Positions 39,219-47,194 of a stretch of 64,000 nt of DNA are shown here, piece after piece. The position numbers and the translations under genes were made by a program. The stretch's first letter is position 1. Each line of letters opens with the position of its first letter. The stretch comes from an uncultured Candidatus Melainabacteria bacterium (lineage in GTDB: Bacteria; Cyanobacteriota; Vampirovibrionia; Gastranaerophilales; Gastranaerophilaceae), in the NCBI GenBank assembly GCA_934667125.1, contig CAKULF010000001.1, positions 62,001 through 126,000 on the forward strand, written 5' to 3'. The notes beneath the pieces were generated by a model. That model made no database searches. It saw nothing but the letters and a program-made list of their open reading frames with translations, and had not been told where the DNA came from.

Positions 39219-41915
39219 ATGAAAAAGAATTGGATTGAACGGTTCAAGGGCTTTAGCCTTGTTGAACTGATGATTAGCTTGATTACTATAAGCTTAATTA
39301 CGGCTGCTTTTGCGCCTATTGTGACGAAAAAATTATCATCAATGGGAATAACTGTTGGAAGTTTTGGTGGCGGAAATGGAACAAATACAACGGGATGTAC
39401 CGCCGATAAACACTGTAATGTTGGTTATTATTTGGATGAAAATTGCGTTTGTCAAAAATGTAACGTAAGCAATTGTAATTCTTGCGATTCAACCGGAAAT
39501 TATTGCACAGCCTGTAAAGACGGCTTTGTGTCTGATGGAAATGGCGGTTGCGTTACAACAGAATGTACAACCGAAAACGAGAAACTTGGGCTTGAAAAAG
39601 GCGCACCATCAGAAAAATGTTGCAAATCTGTCGGTGCAATATTTGTTCCTGCTTCAAAAACAGGCGGAAAAGATTTATGTATGATGAAATATAACGCAGG
39701 GGATTATGATACAACCACGGCAGCATTGGACACGGATGTAATTCCTTATGATCTCAACTATGCAAAGCTTAGAATAAGTGTAGTAAGAGGAAAAACCGAT
39801 ACATGTACTAATTCTCCAAATTGCTGCTGGAAAGGTAATACATCTAAAAATGCTTCAGGCACTTATTCTTATTCGGGCGATTCAAGGACTCTTTGTCAAA
39901 AACAACCTGCAATTCAAATATGTTCTAATTGGGCTTATGGCGGTTCAAAAGTTGGGGCATGGAGGTTATTAAAAAATTCTGAAGTTTATGTGAAAAACCA
40001 AACAAATAATTTAAGCAGCGCAATTGCTGCAGAAACTGAAGCAACCTCTGAAACCAATCTAACAAAATATAAAGATAATGTCGGAAAAAGTGGTTTACAA
40101 CTTTGTGATTCTGCTGCAGGTTATGGTAGTAATTATTGTTCATATAGCAGTTGGTGCGCTCCTGCAGCAACAGTAAGCAATACCGCAGATTATTGTGCTC
40201 CATACGGAATTTGGTTGAATGATAGTGGTACGGCTATGTTTCTTCAAAAAGGGGTAATTGCATATAAATCTAGTGACATGGATGATAAAAGAGCCTTAGG
40301 TGTTCGTTGTGTATCCGAAAACGTTTTTAAAGCAGTAAATTCACCTGAGGTTGAATTACCTGCAACAAGCGATACTGAGCCGCTTGAAACGTCAGAAGAC
40401 GCCAAAAGGCTATGTCCGCAAGGAACAATGTACATCAATAAATTATATACAGGCGGTTCTAAAAGCATTTGCATGATGAAATATAATGCAGGCGACGATA
40501 TAGCAGAATATAATAATTATCATCCCGATTACTCTAAAATCGGCGTTGCAATGTTGAATGTTGGGGATGTGGATAATACATGTAAAGCAGTAATAGATAA
40601 AAACAATAATAAAGCATGTTGTTGGTATGGCGAAACATCCCCAAGAGGCAAACTTTCACCGCATGTTAATATCCCATACGGACCAACCATGAGAACAGTT
40701 TGTCAAAAGAAAGCCGCAGAATTAATATGCGATAACTGGGGTTATAATGGAACAAAAGGCATTTGGCGATTATTAACACAAACTGAAGCAACCAAATTAG
40801 CGAGTTACATCAAGTCAGATGGATATTATTCGGGATATTTTGCAAGATATTTAGGAAGTGGTGGACTTCAACTTTGCGACGGAGGTTCTAATGAATATGG
40901 TTCAAATTATTGTCCTGCTTCAAGTAGATGTATTGGTGCTGCTACCGTTAATAATACATCAGACCATTGTGCGCCCTATGGGGTTTGGACTGAAACGGAC
41001 AAATTTGCTCTGTGGCTAAGCAATGGGGTTGCAAAGGCGGAAATACCAACGAGTAACGACAATAATAGAGCATTAAGCGTTCGTTGTGTAACCGATCAAA
41101 TAGGGGCAAGAATTGAAGAACATAACCCGATATTGACTGCTAATGAGCCATCTAGTCAAGCTGATTGTGATAAATATAACGCAATATTTATCGATAAAAT
41201 CTACTTAAATAAAATTTTTAATAGTAATGTTGGGCGCAATTTGTGTATGATGAGATGGAATTTTGGTGACGATGACGCTGCGGCAAACGGAAAACCATAT
41301 TACACCGACTATATGGCAATTCAATCCCCAGGGGGAAGTGATGGCGTTACTATGGTAAATACTGGAACAAAATGCTCAAGTAATTATTGCTGTTGGAAAG
41401 GAAATATTTCTCCTAAAGCCACCGGAAACTATACATATAGCGGAGCAAACAGAACGGTTTGTACTCAACCGGCTGCAACAAAAATTTGTGCAAGTTGGGC
41501 GCCTGATAGCGTTGATTCAACAGGACAAGTTACATCTAACGGTAAATGGAGATTGTTAAATACGGCTGAAGCAACAGCGCTTGCATATTATATCAGCGTC
41601 GAAACAAAAAAATCCAGCTTTATATCTAAATATTTGGATGGAACGAATGTAAGCGGTTCGTCTAAAGGACTACAACTTTGCGATCAAAGTTCAAGCAATT
41701 ATGGCGCTAATTATTGTCCTTATTCAGAAAAATGTATAGGTGCGCCTACTGTTGATACTTCGGCAAACCGTTGCTCTCCTTACGGGGTTTGGACAGCAGC
41801 AAACATGCAAGCTTTATGGTTAAATAATGGCGTTGCAACAGTAAGTGTACCAAATAGTAAAGAAATAAGAAGACCATTAAATGTTCGTTGCGTCACAGAT
41901 ACTATTAAAAAATAA
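39219..41915 (+). CDS. large prepilin-anchored protein with three repeated Cys-rich domains (cassette C)
   Basis: An 898-residue protein with prepilin start FKGFSLVELMISLITISLITA (cut after Gly, Glu at +5), nearly the same as cassette A over about 35 residues. A short Cys-rich region (CNSCDSTGNYCTACKDGFV) follows, then three tandem repeats of about 245 residues, each with LCMM(K/R)(Y/W)N.GD, CCW.G..S, ICSNWA or CxNWG.., W.LLN, LQLCD, YG.NYC and ending RALGVRCVSE, RALSVRCVTD or RPLNVRCVTD. The ends resemble the FISUMP-like (Fibrobacter major paralogous) pattern SVRCV. It is a probable cell-surface adhesin exported by a type IV pilus-like system. The ATG is preceded by AACGGAAAAT, a weak ribosome site. 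Confidence 0.8.
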   Translation: MKKNWIERFKGFSLVELMISLITISLITAAFAPIVTKKLSSMGITVGSFGGGNGTNTTGCTADKHCNVGYYLDENCVCQKCNVSNCNSCDSTGNYCTACKDGFVSDGNGGCVTTECTTENEKLGLEKGAPSEKCCKSVGAIFVPASKTGGKDLCMMKYNAGDYDTTTAALDTDVIPYDLNYAKLRISVVRGKTDTCTNSPNCCWKGNTSKNASGTYSYSGDSRTLCQKQPAIQICSNWAYGGSKVGAWRLLKNSEVYVKNQTNNLSSAIAAETEATSETNLTKYKDNVGKSGLQLCDSAAGYGSNYCSYSSWCAPAATVSNTADYCAPYGIWLNDSGTAMFLQKGVIAYKSSDMDDKRALGVRCVSENVFKAVNSPEVELPATSDTEPLETSEDAKRLCPQGTMYINKLYTGGSKSICMMKYNAGDDIAEYNNYHPDYSKIGVAMLNVGDVDNTCKAVIDKNNNKACCWYGETSPRGKLSPHVNIPYGPTMRTVCQKKAAELICDNWGYNGTKGIWRLLTQTEATKLASYIKSDGYYSGYFARYLGSGGLQLCDGGSNEYGSNYCPASSRCIGAATVNNTSDHCAPYGVWTETDKFALWLSNGVAKAEIPTSNDNNRALSVRCVTDQIGARIEEHNPILTANEPSSQADCDKYNAIFIDKIYLNKIFNSNVGRNLCMMRWNFGDDDAAANGKPYYTDYMAIQSPGGSDGVTMVNTGTKCSSNYCCWKGNISPKATGNYTYSGANRTVCTQPAATKICASWAPDSVDSTGQVTSNGKWRLLNTAEATALAYYISVETKKSSFISKYLDGTNVSGSSKGLQLCDQSSSNYGANYCPYSEKCIGAPTVDTSANRCSPYGVWTAANMQALWLNNGVATVSVPNSKEIRRPLNVRCVTDTIKK

Positions 41916-41948
41916 TTAGTTAATAAGTAAATTATTTGTGTTTGATGT

Positions 41949-41973
41949 CGAGGGGTTTGCCCCTCGTTTTTTT
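41949..41973 (+). terminator. terminator of the cassette C prepilin gene
   Basis: CGAGGGG (41949-41955), loop TTTG, CCCCTCG (41960-41966), then seven T. The preceding 20 bases are identical to those of the cassette A terminator at 7833. Confidence 0.92.
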
Positions 41974-42042
41974 ATCTAAAAGCACGATATAGCTTGATTT
42001 TTTATCAAATATTAAAATCTTATTAAACCTTTAAGTGTATTA

Positions 42043-42070
42043 TTGACAATTTAAAATTAAGTAGTATCAT
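42043..42070 (+). promoter_or_regulatory. promoter of adhE
   Basis: TTGACA (42043-42048), 16-nt spacer and TATCAT (42065-42070). No clear Rex operator (TTGTGANNNNNNTCACAA) was found around it, though AT-rich inverted fragments are present. Confidence 0.6.
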
Positions 42071-42109
42071 TTTAATAGAGATTTTTTTCACGAAAAAAGG
42101 AGAAACAAA

Positions 42110-44764
42110 ATGACAGCAACAAAAAAAACTCAAGAAGCTGGTTTAATTGAGAACGTTGAACAGCTTGATGCTCTAGTTGATAGAGTCGTTGCAGCTCAAA
42201 AAGAATATGCTACTTTCTCTCAAGAACAAGTAGATAAAATTTTCAAAGCAGCAGCAACAGCAGCAGACAAAGCTCGTATCCCTCTTGCTCGTATGGCGGT
42301 TGAAGAAACAGGAATGGGCGTTTTAGAAGATAAAATTATCAAAAATCACTATGCAGCTGAATATATTTACAATAAACATAAAAACACTAAAACTTGCGGA
42401 ATCATTGATGATGACAAAGTTAACGGTGTTAAAATCGTAGCTGAACCATTAGGCGTTTTAGCTGGTATCGTTCCAACTACTAACCCAACATCTACAGCTA
42501 TTTTCAAATCATTAATTTCTTTAAAAACAAGAAATGGTATCATCTTTTCACCACACCCACGTGCTAAAAAAGCTACAATTGCAGCAGCTAAATTAGTTTT
42601 AGAAGCAGCAGTTAAAGCAGGTGCTCCAAAAGATATTATTTCTTGGATTGAAATTGCTCCTGAAGCTGATGGCGTTGCTATTTCAGGTGGTTTAATGAAA
42701 CACCCTAAAATCGCTTGTATCTTAGCTACAGGTGGTCCTGGAATGGTTAAAGCTGCTTATTCATCTGGTCACCCTGCTCTTGGTGTTGGCCCTGGTAACA
42801 CATCTGTTGTTATTGATGAAACAGCTGATATTAAAATGGCAGTTTCTTCTGTATTAATGTCAAAAACATTTGATAACGGTATGATTTGTGCTTCTGAACA
42901 ATCAATCGTTGTTGTTGATAGTGTTTATGATCAAGTTAAAGAAGAATTAGCTTACCGTGGCGCTTATTTATTAAACGATAAAGAAATGCAAAAAATGGTT
43001 GACTTTGGATTTATCGATCCAAACAGAGGAACAGCTCATCCTAAAATTGTTGGTCAAAGCGCTCATACAATCGCTAAATTAGCAGGTTTTGAAGTTCCTG
43101 AAAACGCAAAAGTTTTAGTTGCTCAAAGACCTGAGGTTGATTGGGCTGACCCATTTTCTAGAGAAAAATTATCTCCAATTTTAGCTATGTACAAAGCTTC
43201 TAGCTTTGAAGACGCAGCTGAAAAAGCTTATTACTTAGTATCTCGTGGTGGCGCAGGTCACACATCTGTTCTTTACACTGATGAACGTAAAAAAGACAGA
43301 ATTGACGCTTATGCTCAAAAAATGCCATCATGCCGTGTATTAATTAACCAACCATCAAGCCAAGGCGGTATTGGTGACCTTTATAACTTCCGTATGGAAC
43401 CATCATTAACACTTGGTTGCGGTTCTTGGGGCGGAAATTCCGTTTCCGGAAACGTTAGCGTAAAAGACCTATTAAACTACAAGAGAGTTGCTGAAAGGAG
43501 AGAAAATATGCTTTGGTTTAAGGTTCCTGAAAAAATCTACTTTAAACGTGGTGCTACAGATTTAGCTTTAAGAGAACTTCAAGGCAGAAAGAAAGCATTT
43601 ATCGTTACAGATAGATTCTTATTCAACTCTGGCGCAGCTGATAGAATTACTAAAGTTTTAGATGAAATCGGAATTGACCATGAAGTGTTCTTCGATGTTA
43701 AACCTGATCCAACTTTATCAACAATCGAAGAAGCTTATACAATTATGAAACCATTTGAACCTGATGTAATTATCGCTCTTGGTGGCGGTTCTCCGATGGA
43801 TGCAGCTAAAATCTTATGGTTAAAATATGAACAACCTGACACAGTATTTGAAGATATCGCTATGAGATTTATGGATATCAGAAAAAGAATTTGTATGCTT
43901 CCTGAACTTGGCAAAAAAGCTACTATGGTTGCTATTCCAACAACATCAGGTACAGGTTCTGAAGTTACTCCATTCTCTATCATCACTGATGATAAAACAG
44001 GTGTTAAATATGCAATCGCTGATTATGCTTTAACTCCAAAAATGGCAATCGTTGACCCTAACTTCGTTGATGGTATGCCAAAAGGCTTGACATCTGCTTC
44101 AGGTATCGACGCTCTAGTTCACGCTATTGAAGCTTATGTATCTTGTATGGCTACAAACTTTACAAATTCTAACGCTTTAGAAGCTTGTAAATTAGTATTC
44201 AAATACTTATCTCGTTCATACCATGAAGGTGCTAATGATCCAATCGCAAGAGAAAAAATGCACTATGCTGCAACAATCGCTGCTATGGCATTTGCTAACT
44301 CTTTCTTAGGATTATGTCACTCAATGGCTCACAAATTAGGTGCTATGTTCCACGTTCCACACGGTGTTGCTAACGCATTATTAATCAGACAAATCATTAA
44401 ATACAACGCAACTGATTGTCCTAAAAAACAAGCAACATTCCCACAATATAAATTCCCACAAGCAGTTACAAGATATGCTCAAATTGCTGACGAATTGAAT
44501 ATTGCCGGTAAAGACGATATGGATAAAACTCAAAATCTAATTAAAGCTATTGAAGACTTGATGAAAGATATTGAACTTCCATTATCAATTAAAGCATTCC
44601 TTGAAAAACAAGGTGTTGCTGATCCTGAAAAAGAATTCTATGCTAAATTAGATGAAATGGTTGAATTAGCATTTGATGATCAATGCACAGGTGCTAACCC
44701 TGTATATCCAATCATGACAGATATGAAACAACTATACATCGACGCTTTCAACGGTGTAGTATAG
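42110..44764 (+). CDS. adhE: bifunctional acetaldehyde-CoA/alcohol dehydrogenase
   Basis: An 884-residue two-domain enzyme reducing acetyl-CoA to ethanol via acetaldehyde, regenerating NAD+. The N-terminal aldehyde dehydrogenase has the catalytic Cys in NGMICASEQSIVVVD (near residue 263) and the NAD-binding GGPGMVKAAYSSGHPALGVG. The C-terminal iron-dependent alcohol dehydrogenase starts near residue 462 (MLWFKVPEKIYFKRG), with GGGSPMDAAK and the metal ligands in GIDALVHAIEA, then LCHSMAHKLGAMFHVPHG. AAGGAGAAACAAA is a very strong ribosome site, and codon choice is that of a highly expressed gene. It is followed by a terminator and rex. Confidence 0.98.
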   Translation: MTATKKTQEAGLIENVEQLDALVDRVVAAQKEYATFSQEQVDKIFKAAATAADKARIPLARMAVEETGMGVLEDKIIKNHYAAEYIYNKHKNTKTCGIIDDDKVNGVKIVAEPLGVLAGIVPTTNPTSTAIFKSLISLKTRNGIIFSPHPRAKKATIAAAKLVLEAAVKAGAPKDIISWIEIAPEADGVAISGGLMKHPKIACILATGGPGMVKAAYSSGHPALGVGPGNTSVVIDETADIKMAVSSVLMSKTFDNGMICASEQSIVVVDSVYDQVKEELAYRGAYLLNDKEMQKMVDFGFIDPNRGTAHPKIVGQSAHTIAKLAGFEVPENAKVLVAQRPEVDWADPFSREKLSPILAMYKASSFEDAAEKAYYLVSRGGAGHTSVLYTDERKKDRIDAYAQKMPSCRVLINQPSSQGGIGDLYNFRMEPSLTLGCGSWGGNSVSGNVSVKDLLNYKRVAERRENMLWFKVPEKIYFKRGATDLALRELQGRKKAFIVTDRFLFNSGAADRITKVLDEIGIDHEVFFDVKPDPTLSTIEEAYTIMKPFEPDVIIALGGGSPMDAAKILWLKYEQPDTVFEDIAMRFMDIRKRICMLPELGKKATMVAIPTTSGTGSEVTPFSIITDDKTGVKYAIADYALTPKMAIVDPNFVDGMPKGLTSASGIDALVHAIEAYVSCMATNFTNSNALEACKLVFKYLSRSYHEGANDPIAREKMHYAATIAAMAFANSFLGLCHSMAHKLGAMFHVPHGVANALLIRQIIKYNATDCPKKQATFPQYKFPQAVTRYAQIADELNIAGKDDMDKTQNLIKAIEDLMKDIELPLSIKAFLEKQGVADPEKEFYAKLDEMVELAFDDQCTGANPVYPIMTDMKQLYIDAFNGVV

Positions 44765-44778
44765 TTTAAGCTAAACTC

Positions 44779-44809
44779 AAAAGGGGGTTGAATTTCAGCC
44801 CCCTTTTTT
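44779..44809 (+). terminator. terminator of adhE
   Basis: AAAAGGGGG with CCCCCTTTTT, closed by an inner TGAA/TTCA pairing, then T-run. Confidence 0.9.
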
Positions 44810-44828
44810 ATATTAAAAAGTAAAAATT

Positions 44829-45452
44829 ATGAAAAGTACGCTATCTCAAAGAACAATTAACCGCCTGACTCAATATTTTACGATTTTAAGAGAAGAAGAC
44901 AAAAAGGGAACAAAAAATATAACCTCTTCTTCTATTTCTCAAATGCTTGAAATTGACGAAACGCAAGTTAGAAAAGACATTAAATCCATCAACTGCAAAG
45001 GTAAATGTAAGGTGGGTTATAGCGTTAACGAACTGAAATCTAAAATCGAAGATGTTTTAGATTATAATGTAGTTAAACGTGCTGTTGTTGTTGGGGCCGG
45101 AAACATTGGTTTAGCACTTTCCGGCTATTCAAAGTTTTCTGAATTTGGGCTTGAAATAGAGGCGTTATTTGATAATAACCTTGAAAAAATAGGCAAAACT
45201 ATAAACGATAAGGTTATCTATCCTATTGATAAATTTCCCGAAATATTAAAGAAAAATGGCGTAAATATAGCTATATTAACCGTTCCAAATAAAATAGCTC
45301 AAGAAGTTTGCGATTTTATAGTTGGTGCTGGAATTAAATATATTTGGAATTTTGCTCCGATAATATTGAATGTTCCATCTGATGTTAAGGTTTGGAATGA
45401 GAATTTAATTGGCAGTTTTATTCAATTTTGCGCCATAGAAAACATAAAATAA
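44829..45452 (+). CDS. rex: redox-sensing transcriptional repressor Rex
   Basis: A 207-residue NADH/NAD+ sensor. The N-terminal winged helix (LSQRTINRLTQYFTIL, ISQMLEIDETQVRKDI) is the Rex type, and the Rossmann domain has VVVGAGNIGLALSGY. The order matches the whole family. Rex represses fermentation genes such as adhE when NADH is low; its position directly after adhE (20 nt past its terminator) fits. No ribosome site of quality is visible and no operator was identified. Confidence 0.93.
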   Translation: MKSTLSQRTINRLTQYFTILREEDKKGTKNITSSSISQMLEIDETQVRKDIKSINCKGKCKVGYSVNELKSKIEDVLDYNVVKRAVVVGAGNIGLALSGYSKFSEFGLEIEALFDNNLEKIGKTINDKVIYPIDKFPEILKKNGVNIAILTVPNKIAQEVCDFIVGAGIKYIWNFAPIILNVPSDVKVWNENLIGSFIQFCAIENIK

Positions 45453-45536
45453 GCTTATAAAAATTTACAAAACGTTACGTTTTAATAGGCTTTTAGAGCT
45501 TGCAAAAAAATTTTGATGTAATACTATTATAAATGC

Positions 45537-45668
45537 GCTAGACATAACAACAATTTAAGGAAGAGAAAATATAATAAAAAAAACCGAATTTGATAAGTTT
45601 CAAAGCCGGTTATATAATGAGTCTTGTATCGTTAGTAAATCTTAAAGCCCGTTTTTAGGGCTTTTTTT
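45537..45668 (+). ncRNA. candidate small RNA of about 130 nt
   Basis: TTGCAA (45500-45505) and TATTAT (45525-45530), spacer 19 nt, give a start near 45537. The transcript ends with a strong terminator: AAAGCCC (45644-45650), loop, GGGCTTT (45658-45664), T-run. It contains a stem with AACCG/CGGTT (about 45583-45611). No credible coding sequence with a start and ribosome site is present. It is followed by the convergent rhodanese gene. Could also be an untranslated leader or a 3' UTR of rex. Confidence 0.4.
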
Positions 45669-45743
45669 TATGCCTTTTTGTAAATTTCTTTAATAATATA
45701 GTACTATTTAATCGCATTTCTTGCATACATCATACATATTATT

Positions 45744-46139
45744 TTATTCTTCAGCCGAGGTTTTAACTGTGTCAAAACCCAGCTTTTTCCATATTTTATA
45801 CCCTCCAAGGAGTGTTTTAACCTTGTAACCGTGGCTTGAAGCCTTATAGGCGGCTTTAGTCGCTCTTAAGCAGAAGTCGCTTTCGCAATAGATAATATTT
45901 ATCTTGTCATGTTCTAGCATATTAAGGTGTTCTTCAAATTCATCTATTGGAATATGCACTGCATAAGGAATATGACCATCAATATAGTCTTCATAGTTTC
46001 TAACATCAACTATATTAAAATCCTTAATGTCGTCTTTTATAACATCATTCAAACCAAAAGGACAAGCGCTGTAAGCAACTTTTTGCCCAAAATATTTCTT
46101 TTGAGCGGATGTATCATTTAAAAATTCTTCTAATAACAT
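45744..46139 (-). CDS. rhodanese-like sulfurtransferase
   Basis: A 131-residue single-domain protein with catalytic Cys85 in the loop IIYCESDFCLRA and the typical flanks DVRNYEDYIDGHIPYAVHIP and GGYKIWKKLG. It transfers sulfane sulfur between thiols or to cyanide. A second Cys at 90 (ESDFC) next to the active Cys could allow disulfide formation. Its start is followed closely by ATAAGGAG-like spacing on the minus strand (AAAAAAGGAGATAAA). It lies downstream of a NarL-type regulator gene, separated by about 95 bp containing the TACCAATC-type motif. Confidence 0.88.
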   Translation of the reverse strand: MLLEEFLNDTSAQKKYFGQKVAYSACPFGLNDVIKDDIKDFNIVDVRNYEDYIDGHIPYAVHIPIDEFEEHLNMLEHDKINIIYCESDFCLRATKAAYKASSHGYKVKTLLGGYKIWKKLGFDTVKTSAEE

Positions 46140-46207
46140 TTTATCTCCTTTTTTACATAAAAATATATCGACATGATTGGTAACTATAATATTCTGTTAA
46201 AATATTA

Positions 46208-46229
46208 TATCGTTACGATTGATACTGAT
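46208..46229. promoter_or_regulatory. motif TATCGTTACGATTGATA between rhodanese and NarL regulator genes
   Basis: The reverse complement contains CAATCGTA..CG and is related to ATCAATACCAATCG at 47103-47124 upstream of the regulator and twice inside the next gene. A further half-site GATTGGTAA lies at 46175-46183. Candidate site of the NarL-type regulator. Confidence 0.4.
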
Positions 46230-46234
46230 AATAT

Positions 46235-46924
46235 CTATACAATTCCTTCTCGAATTGCTTTAACCGCAGCTTGTGTTCTATCATCGACTACAAGTTTTTG
46301 AATAATATTACAAACATGCGCTTTAGATGTATGTTCAGATATATTAAGTGTTTGAGCGATTTGTTGATTAGACATACCATCAACAACGAGCTTTAACACC
46401 TCATATTCTCGAGCGGTTAAATTAGCGTGTGTGCTTTTGAAATTCGCTCTATTCATTTGCGCTGTGGGAATTATATTTGGATTGGTTTCTCTTAAAATTT
46501 GCACCGCCTTTTTATCAATCCACATCGCTCCATTTGCAACCGATTGAACAATCATATCCAAAAGTTCAGCATTGATATCCTTTAAAATATAGCCGTAAAT
46601 CCCCATTTTCATTGCTTTATTTATCACATGCTCATTGATATGAGTTGTTAAAATCGCAAATTTGACGTTCGGTTTTTGGCTTATAACTTTTTCCATAAGT
46701 TCAAGCCCGTTGATATCGCCCAATTCTAAATCCAACAAAACAACGTCGGGATTTTGTGCTAATATCTTATTTATTCCATCCTTGCCATTTTCAGCTTCAG
46801 CCACAACATAAACGCAAGGCGAATTTTCAAATAATGATTTTATTCCGCAACGAAACAACTTATGGTCATCCACAAGCGCTAAGCGAATTTTTTTCTTATT
46901 CAGATTTGTATCGTTAGTTAGCAT
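46235..46924 (-). CDS. NarL/FixJ-type response regulator
   Basis: A 229-residue protein from the ATG at 46924 (AAAGGAG 8 nt upstream; the open frame is longer). The receiver has LALVDDHKLFRCGIKSLFE and the phosphorylation site D65 in VVLLDLELGDING, then the Lys in GYILKDINAELLD. The LuxR-type HTH (LTAREYEVLKLVVDGMSNQQ, IAQTLNISEHTSKAHV) follows at about 163-225. No paired histidine kinase is in the window near it. It lies upstream of the rhodanese gene and divergent from the FAD oxidoreductase, so these may be its targets. Confidence 0.92.
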   Translation of the reverse strand: MLTNDTNLNKKKIRLALVDDHKLFRCGIKSLFENSPCVYVVAEAENGKDGINKILAQNPDVVLLDLELGDINGLELMEKVISQKPNVKFAILTTHINEHVINKAMKMGIYGYILKDINAELLDMIVQSVANGAMWIDKKAVQILRETNPNIIPTAQMNRANFKSTHANLTAREYEVLKLVVDGMSNQQIAQTLNISEHTSKAHVCNIIQKLVVDDRTQAAVKAIREGIV

Positions 46925-47102
46925 AATTTTTCTCCTTTGCATAATAATCTATCAATAATTATCTTTTGCTACATTGTTTAACTATTAAAAATTCAGCTAA
47001 TCATAATAGCAATTTAAACTTGAATTATTAGTTTATTTCACATTTTAGAGGTATTAGAACATATCCAAAGGAATTAAGAGGGCTTCTTACATAATATACA
47101 TT

Positions 47103-47124
47103 ATCAATACCAATCGTATCGTTA
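47103..47124 (+). promoter_or_regulatory. ATCAATACCAATCG-type motif upstream of the oxidoreductase gene
   Basis: ATCAATACCAATCGTATCG and TTA. Related copies are at 47617-47639 and 47805-47830 inside the next gene, all with the core AATACCAATCG. It lies about 36 bp before the -35 of that gene, a position suited to an activator or repressor. Confidence 0.4.
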
Positions 47125-47159
47125 AAATATGGTCATTAAACCCCTTTAAAATCGACATT

Positions 47160-47188
47160 TTGCTTTTTGGCTTTTAAACATATATAAT
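47160..47188 (+). promoter_or_regulatory. promoter placing the oxidoreductase start codon at +1
   Basis: TTGCTT (47160-47165), 17-nt spacer and TATAAT (47183-47188); the hexamer ends six bases before the ATG at 47195. There is no ribosome site. Confidence 0.6.
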
Positions 47189-47194
47189 TCAATT

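Noticed and set aside
42000..42109. Rex operator before adhE
   Set aside because: No TTGTGANNNNNNTCACAA-like site seen; only AT-rich partial inverted fragments such as TTAAA-CC-TTTAA.
45570..45655. Short peptide frame MSLVSLVNLKARF in the small RNA candidate
   Set aside because: No ribosome site before the ATG; the frame runs into the terminator stem.
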